From contig NZ_FOTB01000005.1 in NCBI RefSeq assembly GCF_900114445.1, forward strand, positions 248,001 through 312,000: 64,000 nucleotides of DNA, in the 5' to 3' direction. This document shows positions 18,355 through 26,948 of this stretch, piece after piece (position 1 is the first letter of the stretch; every line of letters starts with the position of its first letter). The stretch is from Salinicoccus halodurans (GTDB lineage Bacteria; Bacillota; Bacilli; Staphylococcales; Salinicoccaceae). Both the position numbers and the translations under genes were made by a program. A model generated the notes under the pieces. That model had not been told where the DNA came from. It worked only from the letters and a program-made list of their open reading frames with translations, and searched no databases.

Positions 18355-19275
18355 ATGAACAGAGTGGATAGTATTGTTGATCTGATCGGTGATACACCGG
18401 TTGTAAAACTGAATAAAGTGGTGCCAGAGGGCGCGGCGGATGTTTATGTCAAACTGGAAATGTTCAATCCAAGTAAAAGCGTCAAGGACCGCGCAGCTTT
18501 TGCCATGCTCAAAAAGGCGGAAGAAGAAGGTCTTGTGAAGCCGGGAGGAACAATCATTGAACCGACAAGCGGTAACACAGGGATCGGCTTGGCGATGAAT
18601 GCTGCTGCCAAAGGCTACAGGGCAATTTTCGTGCTGCCTGACAGTTCTACGAACGAGCGTATCAATCTGCTCAAAGCCTATGGGGCGGAAGTGGTGCTCA
18701 CACCGAGCGAAGAGAAGATGCCGGGATGTATCAGGAAGGCAAAAGAGCTTCAGGCGGATATTCCGAACAGTTTCATCCCGCAGCAGTTTGAGAATTTTGC
18801 CAATCCTGATATACACCGTACGACGACTGCCGTCGAAATACTGGAACAGATGGATAATGATCTGGATGCTTTTGTTGCGACCGCGGGCACGGGTGGTACC
18901 ATCACCGGAACCGGTGAAACTTTGAAAGAACATCTGCCGCATCTCCATATCGCGGTAGTTGAACCGGAAGGTTCACCTGTGTTATCAGGCGGCGAGCCGG
19001 GAAAACACAAATTGGTCGGTACCAGTCCCGGTTTCATCCCGAATATTTTAAACACGGATGTCTATGATGAAATCATCCAGATTGCTGATGAAGATGCGGT
19101 GGACATGTTTAAAAGGCTGGCCAGGGAAGAAGGAATTTTCGTCGGTCCTTCTGCAGGCGCATCTGCCTTTGCAGCGATTGAAGTTGCCAGGAAACTCGGA
19201 CCGGGCAAACGTGTGCTGGCCATAGCCCCGGATACAGGCGAACGTTATTTAAGCATGAATCTTTTTGATGAATGA
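18355..19275 (+). CDS. cysK: Cysteine synthase (O-acetylserine sulfhydrylase) family protein
   Basis: A 306-residue fold-type II PLP enzyme. The PLP lysine is Lys44 in NPSKSVKDRAAF, the substrate loop is EPTSGNTGIGLA, and GTGGTITGTG is the PLP-phosphate loop. It makes cysteine from O-acetylserine and sulfide. The wording SVSGG-like loop of some CBS enzymes is replaced by SPVLSGGEPGKHKLVG, usual for CysK. It is single, with its own promoter and a terminator at 19281-19313, and with no cysE neighbour, so a paralogue function remains possible. Confidence 0.9.
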   Translation: MNRVDSIVDLIGDTPVVKLNKVVPEGAADVYVKLEMFNPSKSVKDRAAFAMLKKAEEEGLVKPGGTIIEPTSGNTGIGLAMNAAAKGYRAIFVLPDSSTNERINLLKAYGAEVVLTPSEEKMPGCIRKAKELQADIPNSFIPQQFENFANPDIHRTTTAVEILEQMDNDLDAFVATAGTGGTITGTGETLKEHLPHLHIAVVEPEGSPVLSGGEPGKHKLVGTSPGFIPNILNTDVYDEIIQIADEDAVDMFKRLAREEGIFVGPSAGASAFAAIEVARKLGPGKRVLAIAPDTGERYLSMNLFDE

Positions 19276-19280
19276 GTATA

Positions 19281-19313
19281 AAGGACGGCGGACTTTGATT
19301 CCGTCGTCTTTTT
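19281..19313 (+). terminator. Terminator of the cysK-like gene
   Basis: GGACGGCGGA pairs with TTCCGTCGTC over a short loop, followed by a run of T. Confidence 0.85.
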
Positions 19314-19366
19314 ATGTATATTCATGTTAAAGTACAAATAAAATTTTCACCAGGAGTGACTGGATT

Positions 19367-20149
19367 ATGGACGGGATTATCACTTTGGAAAATGTTTGCT
19401 GGAGAAGAAGCGGCGAAGAAATACTTAAAGATATCAACTGGACGGTCAACACGGGGGAACATTGGGCGATTCTGGGACTGAACGGTTCCGGCAAAACTTC
19501 TTTGCTTAATATCGTGACAGGTTACAACTATCCCACTTCGGGAAGAGTCAAAGTGCTGGATGCTGAATTTGGAAAATCCAGCCTCCCGGATATGCGCAAA
19601 AAAATCGGCTATGTCAGCAGTTCACTTGGACGATTTTCCCAGACGATGAACCGTGAAACAGCAGAGAATATCATTGTCAGCGGTAAATATGCATCGTTTG
19701 GCCTGTATCAGGAAATCACTGATGCAGATTATGAAAAAGCAGATGACATATTAAATGAATTACGATTGTCTTATTTGAAAGGCAAAACATATAATCTGAT
19801 GTCACAGGGGGAGCAGCGCAGAATTCTGATCGGCCGAGCTTTAATGGCAGGACCGGAACTGCTTATACTCGATGAACCCTGTTCAGGGCTTGATGTTCTT
19901 GCCAGAGAGGATGTTCTTGATATGTCAGAAGAAGTGGCGGGAAGATCTTCCCATCTGTTATACGTGACGCATCATATCGAGGAGATAACAAACGCCATCA
20001 CCCATGTACTTCTGGTACGCGATGGAAAAATCGTCGCAGAAGGTCCGAAAAATGAAGTGCTTACTGATGAACTGCTTTCAGATACTTATAAAATTCCGGT
20101 AAAAGTACATTGGGAAGGCGGACGGCCGTGGATGAGCATAATTAAATAA
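19367..20149 (+). CDS. ABC transporter ATP-binding protein, YlmA/ModF-like
   Basis: A 260-residue ATPase with Walker A GLNGSGKTS (about residues 37-45), Q-loop region YVSSSLGRF, signature LMSQGEQRR, Walker B LLILDEP and switch histidine YVTHH. The signature is SQGEQ rather than the canonical SGGQ. No permease or binding-protein gene is next to it, so its partner is elsewhere or it works alone; the YlmA/ModF resemblance is from memory. It precedes the MhqO-like gene by 24 bases without a terminator, so they may be co-transcribed. Confidence 0.85.
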   Translation: MDGIITLENVCWRRSGEEILKDINWTVNTGEHWAILGLNGSGKTSLLNIVTGYNYPTSGRVKVLDAEFGKSSLPDMRKKIGYVSSSLGRFSQTMNRETAENIIVSGKYASFGLYQEITDADYEKADDILNELRLSYLKGKTYNLMSQGEQRRILIGRALMAGPELLILDEPCSGLDVLAREDVLDMSEEVAGRSSHLLYVTHHIEEITNAITHVLLVRDGKIVAEGPKNEVLTDELLSDTYKIPVKVHWEGGRPWMSIIK

Positions 20150-20173
20150 TATTATAAAGGCGGTTGCTGTTCA

Positions 20174-21118
20174 ATGATCAGAAGACATCATCACATATCC
20201 ATGTTTACAAAAGATTTAAAAGAGAATAACCGGTTCTATACAGAAGTACTAGGTTTGAGAAGAGTCAAAATATCTGTGAATCAGGGAGATACTGGCATGT
20301 ATCATGTGTTTTACGGTGATACAACCGGTGCTGCCGGCAATGATCTGACTTTTTTCGAAATTCCCAACATAGGTGCTGCACGCAGGGGAACGGACGCAAT
20401 TTCAGGTATCGGCCTCCTTGTGCCATCGTATGATTCACTGTTTTACTGGCAGGAGAGACTGGACAAGTACGATGTGAAAAATGAAGGAATTGCTGAATAT
20501 GCCGGCAGGGATGCACTGGTTTTTGAAGATCATGAAGGACTGAAACTGATACTGATCAACCATGCTGGAGGAGAAATACCTGATGAATGGTCACCATGGA
20601 GCGAAAACGAAATCGCCAAAGCACACCAGATTCTTGGCATGGGCACTGTAGAGATAACAGTAAGCAATAAGGGAAGGCTGGTAAGTCTGCTCGAAGACCT
20701 GTTTGGATATACACTGAGCTTTGAAGATGGTGAAAAAGCACTTATGCAGGCGGTGGAAGGGGAAGTGTTTGGAGAAATCCTCATACAGGAATCTTCTGAG
20801 GATAAAGAACGGCCGGGGAGGGGCAGCGTCCATCATCTGGCAATCCAATCTGCAGGGAGATCACTTGAAGAATGGGACCGGCTTTTGAAAGAGAAGGGGT
20901 ATGTAACCACAGGAGTGAAGGACAGATACTATTTCGACAGTCTCTACTTCCGCGAAGATAATGGCGTGATGATCGAAATCGTCGGAACAGAAGCACGTGG
21001 TTTCACAGCGGATGCCTCAGTAGAGGAGCTGGGAATGCGCCTGGATCTGCCGCCATTTCTGGAAGAGGAGAGGGACGAAATAGAATCGAAACTCAAGCCG
21101 ATAGAAGAATGGACATAA
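20174..21118 (+). CDS. Ring-cleaving dioxygenase, MhqO-like (VOC superfamily)
   Basis: A 314-residue protein made of two vicinal-oxygen-chelate modules. The first begins RRHHHISMFTKDLKENNRFYTEVLGLRRVK and the second contains GSVHHLAIQS and FREDNGVMIEIV, which supply the His, His and Glu metal ligands. MhqA/MhqO-type enzymes open the rings of hydroquinones and catechols and protect against quinone stress. No MarR/MhqR-type regulator gene is adjacent. The end is marked by a hairpin shared with the convergent macrodomain gene. Confidence 0.85.
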   Translation: MIRRHHHISMFTKDLKENNRFYTEVLGLRRVKISVNQGDTGMYHVFYGDTTGAAGNDLTFFEIPNIGAARRGTDAISGIGLLVPSYDSLFYWQERLDKYDVKNEGIAEYAGRDALVFEDHEGLKLILINHAGGEIPDEWSPWSENEIAKAHQILGMGTVEITVSNKGRLVSLLEDLFGYTLSFEDGEKALMQAVEGEVFGEILIQESSEDKERPGRGSVHHLAIQSAGRSLEEWDRLLKEKGYVTTGVKDRYYFDSLYFREDNGVMIEIVGTEARGFTADASVEELGMRLDLPPFLEEERDEIESKLKPIEEWT

Positions 21119-21123
21119 AAATG

Positions 21124-21142
21124 CCTCCGGGAATCCCGGAGG
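21124..21142. terminator. Bidirectional terminator
   Basis: CCTCCGGGA/ATCCCGGAGG stem between two convergent genes. The T-run is clearer on the minus strand. Confidence 0.75.
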
Positions 21143-21147
21143 TTTAA

Positions 21148-22047
21148 TTATTGGCGGAATATTTTCATATAAACATCCTTGTCGGCTTCATTGAACACAT
21201 TAAATATGATTTTTTCAAAGTCATGCGTATTATTTTCCAGCCATTCATTTACCGTGCCGACAGCAATCTCTGCTGCCTGGGTGATGGGAAAGCCGAATTC
21301 ACCTGTTGAGATCGAAGGGAACACTAAAGTTTTTATATCATCGAATTGACTGGCGATCTCCAGACAGGAACTGTAGCTTGAAGCCAACTCCTGCATGTGC
21401 CGTTCCGTCAGCCCGTCTCCTTTTGGCACGGTCGGGCCGACAGTATGGAGTACATATCCGGACGGAAGGTTGTAGCTTCTTGTTATTTTAGCATCTCCTG
21501 TTTGCTCATCCGCTTTTTGTACATGAATGATTTCGGCACAATCATCCCGAAGCTGTGGCCCGGCAGCGGAATGGATAGCGTTGTCTACACAATTGTGCAG
21601 CGGCTGCATGCAGCCGAGGAGTTGTGCATTGGCGGCATTCGTTATGGCATCGGCCCTCAGCTCAGTAATATCACCCTGCCAGAGACTCATCTTATCTGCC
21701 TGGGATAATGAAGTATCTGGATAATGTGATCGGATGGTTTCCAGCTGCTCCGCTTCGATGATTGTTTTTTCATCCAGTTCAATCTGCAGTAAAGTATCCA
21801 GTTTTATCATCATTTCCTTATCCAAGGGAAGGGGCTGCCTGATATTGAGGAGTGCTCTGATCAGACGTCTTTTAGACTTATAGTCTTCCGGTATATCAAT
21901 ATCCTGAGTACCCGCCTTTTCATTCCGCAATATGAAGAGAATGTCATCAACCAGAATTTCTTTATCGGAGATTTCACTCTGTTTTGGAATGAACGGCTCC
22001 CGGAGTTTTATATTTGATGCATATTTATCAAGGGATAACTGTTCCAT
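21148..22047 (-). CDS. Zinc-dependent macrodomain protein-ADP-ribose hydrolase
   Basis: A 299-residue protein. About 120 N-terminal residues form the helical region typical of zinc macrodomains, followed by the macrodomain with LWQGDITELRADAITNAAN, the zinc motif Cys-x4-His-x-Cys in CMQPLHNC, DDC, and the ribose loop PSISTGEFGFP. This class removes ADP-ribose from proteins and in S. aureus is encoded with SirTM, GcvH-L and LplA2. None of these is next to it here, so its substrate partner is not evident. It has its own minus-strand transcription unit and ends in a bidirectional hairpin. Confidence 0.88.
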   Translation of the reverse strand: MEQLSLDKYASNIKLREPFIPKQSEISDKEILVDDILFILRNEKAGTQDIDIPEDYKSKRRLIRALLNIRQPLPLDKEMMIKLDTLLQIELDEKTIIEAEQLETIRSHYPDTSLSQADKMSLWQGDITELRADAITNAANAQLLGCMQPLHNCVDNAIHSAAGPQLRDDCAEIIHVQKADEQTGDAKITRSYNLPSGYVLHTVGPTVPKGDGLTERHMQELASSYSSCLEIASQFDDIKTLVFPSISTGEFGFPITQAAEIAVGTVNEWLENNTHDFEKIIFNVFNEADKDVYMKIFRQ

Positions 22048-22182
22048 TAATGATCACCTCGCCTTTAATACTATTTTGACATGCAGGATAAAAATTATCC
22101 AAGTAAAAGTCTGAGCGATAAAAAATGCCTGGAATGGGTATAAAAAAGTATACTGAAAATCAATTATTCATGGAGTGCTGTG

Positions 22183-22602
22183 ATGACTACTTTTATTAAA
22201 CTCATTTTAATAGGAATTATTTCTGGAGTGATACTCGCGGGAATAATGAAGATCATTCGTAAAATTACTGGAAATAAGGCGGATATACTGCTTTATAACA
22301 TGGACTATATGCCTGTTTTAAAGAAATGGGATCATTACTGGATTACTGGGGTTTTATTTCACTATGTAACCTGCATAGCCAGTGCAGTCATTCTGTTTTA
22401 TATATTGTTCCCTTTTGGACGGGAAATGGATGTGTGGCCCTACGTTTTAGTATTTGCAGCAGGAGGAGGGGTTTTGTATTTCCTCAGTGCATTGACAGAA
22501 ACGCCGCCTGCGTACAACGATACTGCAGCATGGTTCTACTGGACATTCGGCCATGGCGTGTTCGGACTTTCAATCGGTCTCCTGATTAAACTCTGGATTT
22601 AA
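22183..22602 (+). CDS. Four-helix membrane protein, possibly YagU-like
   Basis: A 139-residue integral membrane protein with about four hydrophobic segments (near residues 4-24, 55-80, 85-105 and 115-138). Between them lie polar conserved-looking stretches such as ETPPAYNDTAAWFYWTFGHGVFG. It begins after GGAG-TGCTGTG; GTG at 22180 is an alternative start. The layout is reminiscent of the YagU/DUF1440 family, but this is uncertain. It is followed after a few bases by the RDD gene, so the two form a small membrane-protein operon. Confidence 0.65.
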   Translation: MTTFIKLILIGIISGVILAGIMKIIRKITGNKADILLYNMDYMPVLKKWDHYWITGVLFHYVTCIASAVILFYILFPFGREMDVWPYVLVFAAGGGVLYFLSALTETPPAYNDTAAWFYWTFGHGVFGLSIGLLIKLWI

Positions 22603-22617
22603 AGAGGAATGGAATTC

Positions 22618-23142
22618 ATGAATGCAGTCTACGCCCGGTTTTTAGCCAGATTCAAAGCTTTCCTTTTCGATTACATTATCATCTTCCTGTATTTGGTGTC
22701 GATTGTAGTCATGTCCATGTTCATCGGACCAAAGATACAGGAGCTGTTTCTGCATTCGGTCCTGAGATCTCAGCTGACCGCTTTTTGTCTCGTCACTCTG
22801 CCTGTCGCGCTTTATTTTTCCTTTTTTGACTCTGGCTTGAGCCATGGGACATTCGGCAAGAGGAAGATGGAGCTTAAGGTGATCAACTCAAAAGGAAAGC
22901 GCCCGTCTTTCTTTCATTCTTTCGGAAGAAATCTGGTTAAATTCATTCCGTGGGAATTCGGACACTATACGGCTTTCAGGATGGCGAATGTGGGTGATAA
23001 TAATGTGGCGCTTGAAGACTGGATTATTGGTATACTTACTTATATGCTGATATTGGCATATATACTGACAGCAATTTTTACGAAGAAAAAGCAGTCGGTT
23101 TATGACATTGCTGTGAATACCTATGTGCTTAAGGATAAGTAA
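22618..23142 (+). CDS. RDD family membrane protein
   Basis: A 174-residue protein with the RDD layout: an arginine in the first helix region (ARFKAFLFDYI), a GTFGKRKMELKV segment, which is the characteristic G-x-S/T-xGK loop, and four membrane helices. RDD proteins are often linked to ion homeostasis in salt-tolerant Firmicutes. The second ATG is used because the first touches the AGAGGA ribosome site. It directly follows the preceding membrane-protein gene. Confidence 0.8.
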   Translation: MNAVYARFLARFKAFLFDYIIIFLYLVSIVVMSMFIGPKIQELFLHSVLRSQLTAFCLVTLPVALYFSFFDSGLSHGTFGKRKMELKVINSKGKRPSFFHSFGRNLVKFIPWEFGHYTAFRMANVGDNNVALEDWIIGILTYMLILAYILTAIFTKKKQSVYDIAVNTYVLKDK

Positions 23143-23234
23143 GTATGAATCTATTGCCAATACGGTTTACACTCTATAAAATATATAGAGATTTAACTAT
23201 AATTGAGCAATAGATATTTTGAGGAGTTGCTAGT

Positions 23235-24629
23235 GTGTCCAATCAAGATTATGAAAAGCATACTGTGACCATAGAGAAATTGGATAAAAAGGGATCCGGT
23301 ATGGGTGCAGTATGGAGAGATACAGGTGGAAGCAATCCACGGAAACTGAAGCTGAATGTGCCGCAGACCTTGATCGGTGAAGAAGCGGAAGTGACGGTTT
23401 CAAATCCAAACCGGAAAGTGGCCCGTGTACTGGCTGATGAGATTATCAAAGAAAGTCCCGAGAGGATTGAGGCTGCCTGTCCGCATTTTGAATTGTGCGG
23501 GGGATGTGTCTGGCAGCATTGGTCATACAAAAACCAACTCGAGTATAAAACCGATGAAGTGAAGCGGTTCCTGAATCATCATGGATTTGATACGAGTGTC
23601 GTCAAAAATGCGCTTGGTGCTGAAAATCCATGGGAATACCGTAATAAAATGGAATTCACATTCGGTCGTGACGGTTCGCTTGGCATGCATGAGCTGGGGA
23701 ATTTCCGTAAAGTCATCGATCTTGATACCTGCCTGATTGCAGGGGATGAGATGGTGGAGACGATGCTCGAGGTCTCGGAGTGGAGAAAAGAATTCAACCT
23801 GAGCGGCTATGATAAAGATCAGCATACAGGGCTGCTCCGCAATCTGATGGTGAGACAATCCCAGAAGACGGATGAACTCATGCTCGCTGTATTTGCAACT
23901 GAATCACCGGATGGCGCGCTGCAAAATGCAGTGGACAATCTGATTGCAAGGATCACGGATAAATTCAAGAACGTGAAAAGTCTGATGTGGATGGAAAACA
24001 GGGATTGGGCGGATATGGCCCAATCAGAGAAGACGCACACATTATATGGCAGAGATTATATCAATGATGAAATGTACGGCTATAAGTATAGAATCTGGTT
24101 TGATACTTTCTTCCAGACAAATCCGGCACAGGCAGAAAAACTCGTGGATCTGGCGATAGAGATGGCTGATGCTAAGAAACAGGAGCGTATGATCGATCTG
24201 TTCTGTGGCGTAGGGACATTTTCATTGCCGTTTGCTGCGAGAGTAAAAGAACTTGCCGGCATTGAGATAGTGGAGTCTTCCATAGAATCCGCGAAACGCA
24301 ATGCAGGGGATAATGGAATAGACAATACATTCTTTCTTGCCAAAGATGCCAGACGCGGCATGGATGAAGTGCTTGAGACATGGGGAATACCGGATCTTCT
24401 CATGTTGGATCCGCCGCGCTCGGGTGCCGGCGGCAAAGTGATGAGAAGAATCGGCAGGCTCCAGACAGACAGGGTAGTGTATGTTTCCTGCAATCCTGAA
24501 TCATTCGCCGACGATATTACATGGCTGAGAGAATTCGGATACGAATTGGAACAGGTGCAGCCGGTGGATCTATTCCCGCACACTGTCCATGTTGAAGTTG
24601 TCTCGATTTTAAGAAGAATTGAAAAATAA
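23235..24629 (+). CDS. Second RlmD/TrmA-family RNA (uracil-C5)-methyltransferase
   Basis: A 464-residue protein starting with GTG at 23235 behind a GAGGAG site. TRAM domain at about 1-75, iron-sulfur cysteines in CPHFELCGGC, SAM site DLFCGVGTFSLP and catalytic cysteine YVSCNPESF. It is clearly paralogous to the gene at 11876 but far from identical, for example SCNPESFADDI versus SCNPSTLQRDL. Bacillus has two such genes, and this one is probably the RlmCD- or YfjO-like partner. Which rRNA uracil each modifies cannot be told from sequence. Confidence 0.9.
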   Translation: MSNQDYEKHTVTIEKLDKKGSGMGAVWRDTGGSNPRKLKLNVPQTLIGEEAEVTVSNPNRKVARVLADEIIKESPERIEAACPHFELCGGCVWQHWSYKNQLEYKTDEVKRFLNHHGFDTSVVKNALGAENPWEYRNKMEFTFGRDGSLGMHELGNFRKVIDLDTCLIAGDEMVETMLEVSEWRKEFNLSGYDKDQHTGLLRNLMVRQSQKTDELMLAVFATESPDGALQNAVDNLIARITDKFKNVKSLMWMENRDWADMAQSEKTHTLYGRDYINDEMYGYKYRIWFDTFFQTNPAQAEKLVDLAIEMADAKKQERMIDLFCGVGTFSLPFAARVKELAGIEIVESSIESAKRNAGDNGIDNTFFLAKDARRGMDEVLETWGIPDLLMLDPPRSGAGGKVMRRIGRLQTDRVVYVSCNPESFADDITWLREFGYELEQVQPVDLFPHTVHVEVVSILRRIEK

Positions 24630-24658
24630 TATTTCATATTGTTTAAAGCCAAACTTCG

Positions 24659-24688
24659 GAACCGGACATATTTGTCCGGTTCTTTTTT
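24659..24688 (+). terminator. Terminator of the second methyltransferase gene
   Basis: GAACCGGACA pairs perfectly with TGTCCGGTTC, followed by six T. Confidence 0.93.
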
Positions 24689-24773
24689 ATTTGAACGATT
24701 TGGATTTATAGCGTGATTGAATGCTTGATTTGCAGGGAATAGAATAATATTTGAAAGACGAAGGGAGGAACTC

Positions 24774-25904
24774 ATGAAAACGGCAGGTGATATCATCATT
24801 GACTTGATAGAAAGATTCGATGTGCATGATCCCGGAAGTAGAAGAGCACACGGCGCGGGGTCACACCATAAAGGGCAGGTGGCACTGAATGAAATGGGGA
24901 AAGCAATTTTCGGAGATGTCGAGCATGCACTCGTACGCCTCTCGAATGCCTCCACATCGGGACGAGTGCCAAATTGGCTGGTCAACATTAAAGGGTGTTC
25001 AGTCCGATTCAATCATGCATTAAGACCCATTGATATCATCGGTGTGAATTTTCCTTATTTTCCATTTGATTCATCTTCTGAATCCATAGGGCTGTTCTAT
25101 AAAATCCATTTATTTCTGAAATACAGGAATGTATTGCGTTTCGTCGATATATTTAAAACGGGTGATTTATACCGGCATTTGGGAAAGATTGTGAGATGGT
25201 TTCCGAAAAAGACTAACATGAATCATAACTATTATTCCACCCACAGTTATGGGAATGAATATTTCAAATTTCGTATGGATTATAAAACAAAAACCGGACT
25301 TATCAACCTTTATGCCGAAAAAGACAAGTCTCACACGGACTACAGACCGGAATCGGAAATATATCTTGGTTATATATTGATCGACCAGCATCCGGCGAGT
25401 AAGGAAATTAAATATATGGATGCAATGAATGCTCCGTTCGGCTATTACCCCAATGGAGAAATGCCGCTGCTCCGCCACTACATGTATAAACGCTCATTCC
25501 TCGGCCGCATGCAGGAAATCCAGCTGACTCAAAAAGATGTCGGCATGCTTGAACAGGTGTGGGCGGAAGAGAAGTACTTCATCCTGTCCAAAAGTCAGAA
25601 GATTTACGATGAAATTCGTGAACTGTTCAAAGAGGGAACGGAGATGTCCGTTTCACAATTCAGACAGTTGCTCGATGAAGCCTACCGGAAAAAATACGAT
25701 GAGAAACATATACGAAACTATTTCCAGCATGTCTGGGGCTATTTCAAGAATAAAGCTGATGAGGATGAAAAAAAGCAGTATGAAGAATTAATGTTGGCTC
25801 TGGATATTGAAAAAATCAATGATTTTGTGGCATTCCTGGCCTTGAAGTACAGAGAACCGTATCTACTCAACTCGACAGTAGCCAAAACACACGGAAGAAC
25901 GTAG
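24774..25904 (+). CDS. Catalase-like domain fused to DUF1722
   Basis: A 376-residue protein of two parts. Residues about 20-215 align with the heme-catalase/SrpA pattern: SRRAHGAGSHHKGQV with His26 at the distal histidine position, ALVRLSNAS (catalase VRFS), IKGCSVRF, DIIGVNFPYFPF (catalase DLVGNNTPVFF) and YYSTHSYGNEYFKFRMDY. The proximal heme tyrosine motif RxxxY-DTHR is not seen. Residues about 255-365 look like DUF1722 (YFILSKSQKIYDEIRELFKE, HIRNYFQHVWGYFKNKADEDEKKQYEELM). The start has a GGAGG site. The aldo-keto reductase gene follows after 16 bases. Heme binding and activity are inferences. Confidence 0.7.
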   Translation: MKTAGDIIIDLIERFDVHDPGSRRAHGAGSHHKGQVALNEMGKAIFGDVEHALVRLSNASTSGRVPNWLVNIKGCSVRFNHALRPIDIIGVNFPYFPFDSSSESIGLFYKIHLFLKYRNVLRFVDIFKTGDLYRHLGKIVRWFPKKTNMNHNYYSTHSYGNEYFKFRMDYKTKTGLINLYAEKDKSHTDYRPESEIYLGYILIDQHPASKEIKYMDAMNAPFGYYPNGEMPLLRHYMYKRSFLGRMQEIQLTQKDVGMLEQVWAEEKYFILSKSQKIYDEIRELFKEGTEMSVSQFRQLLDEAYRKKYDEKHIRNYFQHVWGYFKNKADEDEKKQYEELMLALDIEKINDFVAFLALKYREPYLLNSTVAKTHGRT

Positions 25905-25923
25905 AAAGAAAGGAAGTTTGATG

Positions 25924-26775
25924 ATGACAATGGATAAAAATTATCAATTGAATGATGGCAGCAGCACGCCGGCAATAGGTCTTGGGACCATCGATCTCAA
26001 AGGCGCCAAAGGCGTGAACAGTATCGTCACGGCAATAGAAGAGAATGGATACCGTCTAATAGACACCTCGACTAATTATAATAACGAAGGAGCAGTGGGA
26101 GAAGCCATCCGCCGCACAATCGTTCCAAGGGAAGAATTGATCATCAATTCAAAACTCCCCGGTGCCGCTCATGACTACGATCAGGCGATCCAGCTGATCC
26201 AGGAATCCCTGTATCGTCTGGGAATCGATTATTTCGATAAGTATCTTATACATTGGCCGCTGCCGAAGCAGGGTAAATATGTGGAAGCATGGCAGGCGCT
26301 GATAGATGCACAGAAATTTGGGCTGATAAAGACAATCGGTGTATCGAATTTCCTTACAGAGCATCTTGAGAAAATCATTGATGAAACAGGTGTCACGCCG
26401 GCGACCAACCAAATTGAACGGCATCCTTATTTTAATAATAAAGAGCTGGTTGAAGATAACAAGCGCCTCGGTATCATGCCGGAGGCGTGGAGTCCATTCG
26501 GACGGGAAATCAACGATGTTCTGGAAAATGAGACCATCAGAAAGATCGCCGAAAAACACGATAAAGCAACGGCCCAGATCATTGTGCGCTGGAATGTGCA
26601 GAATGATGTACTGGTGATTCCAAGATCATCTTCACCTCTTCACCAGAAACAGAACCTGGATGTGTTCGATTTTGAGCTGACTGATGAAGAATTAAATGCC
26701 ATAGATGATCTGGATAAAGGGGAGCCCGGCAGGGTGGAAGGCCAGCATCCGAATGAGTATGAAGAGTTTGTTTAA
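25924..26775 (+). CDS. Aldo-keto reductase
   Basis: A 283-residue AKR (TIM barrel) with the catalytic tetrad in place: Asp in RLIDTSTNY, Tyr of the same segment, Lys in INSKLPG and His in LIHWPLP. NADPH contacts are VIPRSSSPLHQKQN. Several ATGs cluster at the start; the one at 25924 is best spaced from AGGAAG. It reduces aldehydes or ketones; the substrate is unknown. It follows the catalase-like/DUF1722 gene closely and is followed by a terminator, so the pair is probably an operon, perhaps for oxidative or carbonyl stress. Confidence 0.88.
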   Translation: MTMDKNYQLNDGSSTPAIGLGTIDLKGAKGVNSIVTAIEENGYRLIDTSTNYNNEGAVGEAIRRTIVPREELIINSKLPGAAHDYDQAIQLIQESLYRLGIDYFDKYLIHWPLPKQGKYVEAWQALIDAQKFGLIKTIGVSNFLTEHLEKIIDETGVTPATNQIERHPYFNNKELVEDNKRLGIMPEAWSPFGREINDVLENETIRKIAEKHDKATAQIIVRWNVQNDVLVIPRSSSPLHQKQNLDVFDFELTDEELNAIDDLDKGEPGRVEGQHPNEYEEFV

Positions 26776-26814
26776 TAAACCGCCATATAAAGCTGAAAAT
26801 GGAAAGTCAATGAG

Positions 26815-26852
26815 AAACATGTCCGGACAAAGTACAGCCGGACATGTTTTTT
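26815..26852 (+). terminator. Terminator after the aldo-keto reductase gene
   Basis: AAACATGTCCGG pairs with CCGGACATGTTT over an 11-base loop, followed by T residues. Confidence 0.88.
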
Positions 26853-26874
26853 ACTGTTCAATAGTGCTTGGGCT

Positions 26875-26902
26875 TTGAAGGTAAGGGTATTATGTTTATA
26901 AT
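26875..26902 (+). promoter_or_regulatory. Sigma-A promoter
   Basis: TTGAAG, a 16-base spacer and a perfect TATAAT lie 46 bases before the ATG at 26949. Confidence 0.7.
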
Positions 26903-26948
26903 TAAAGAAATATATGATTTAAGCGTTACAGTGATTAAGGAGGCAGCT

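Noticed and set aside
23160-23234. Promoter before the second methyltransferase gene
   Set aside because: A TATAAT is present but no -35 at proper spacing could be chosen, so it is not listed.
24080-25012. 310-codon minus-strand frame
   Set aside because: Antisense to the second methyltransferase and the catalase-like gene and lacks a sensible start or domain; it reflects codon bias of the real genes.
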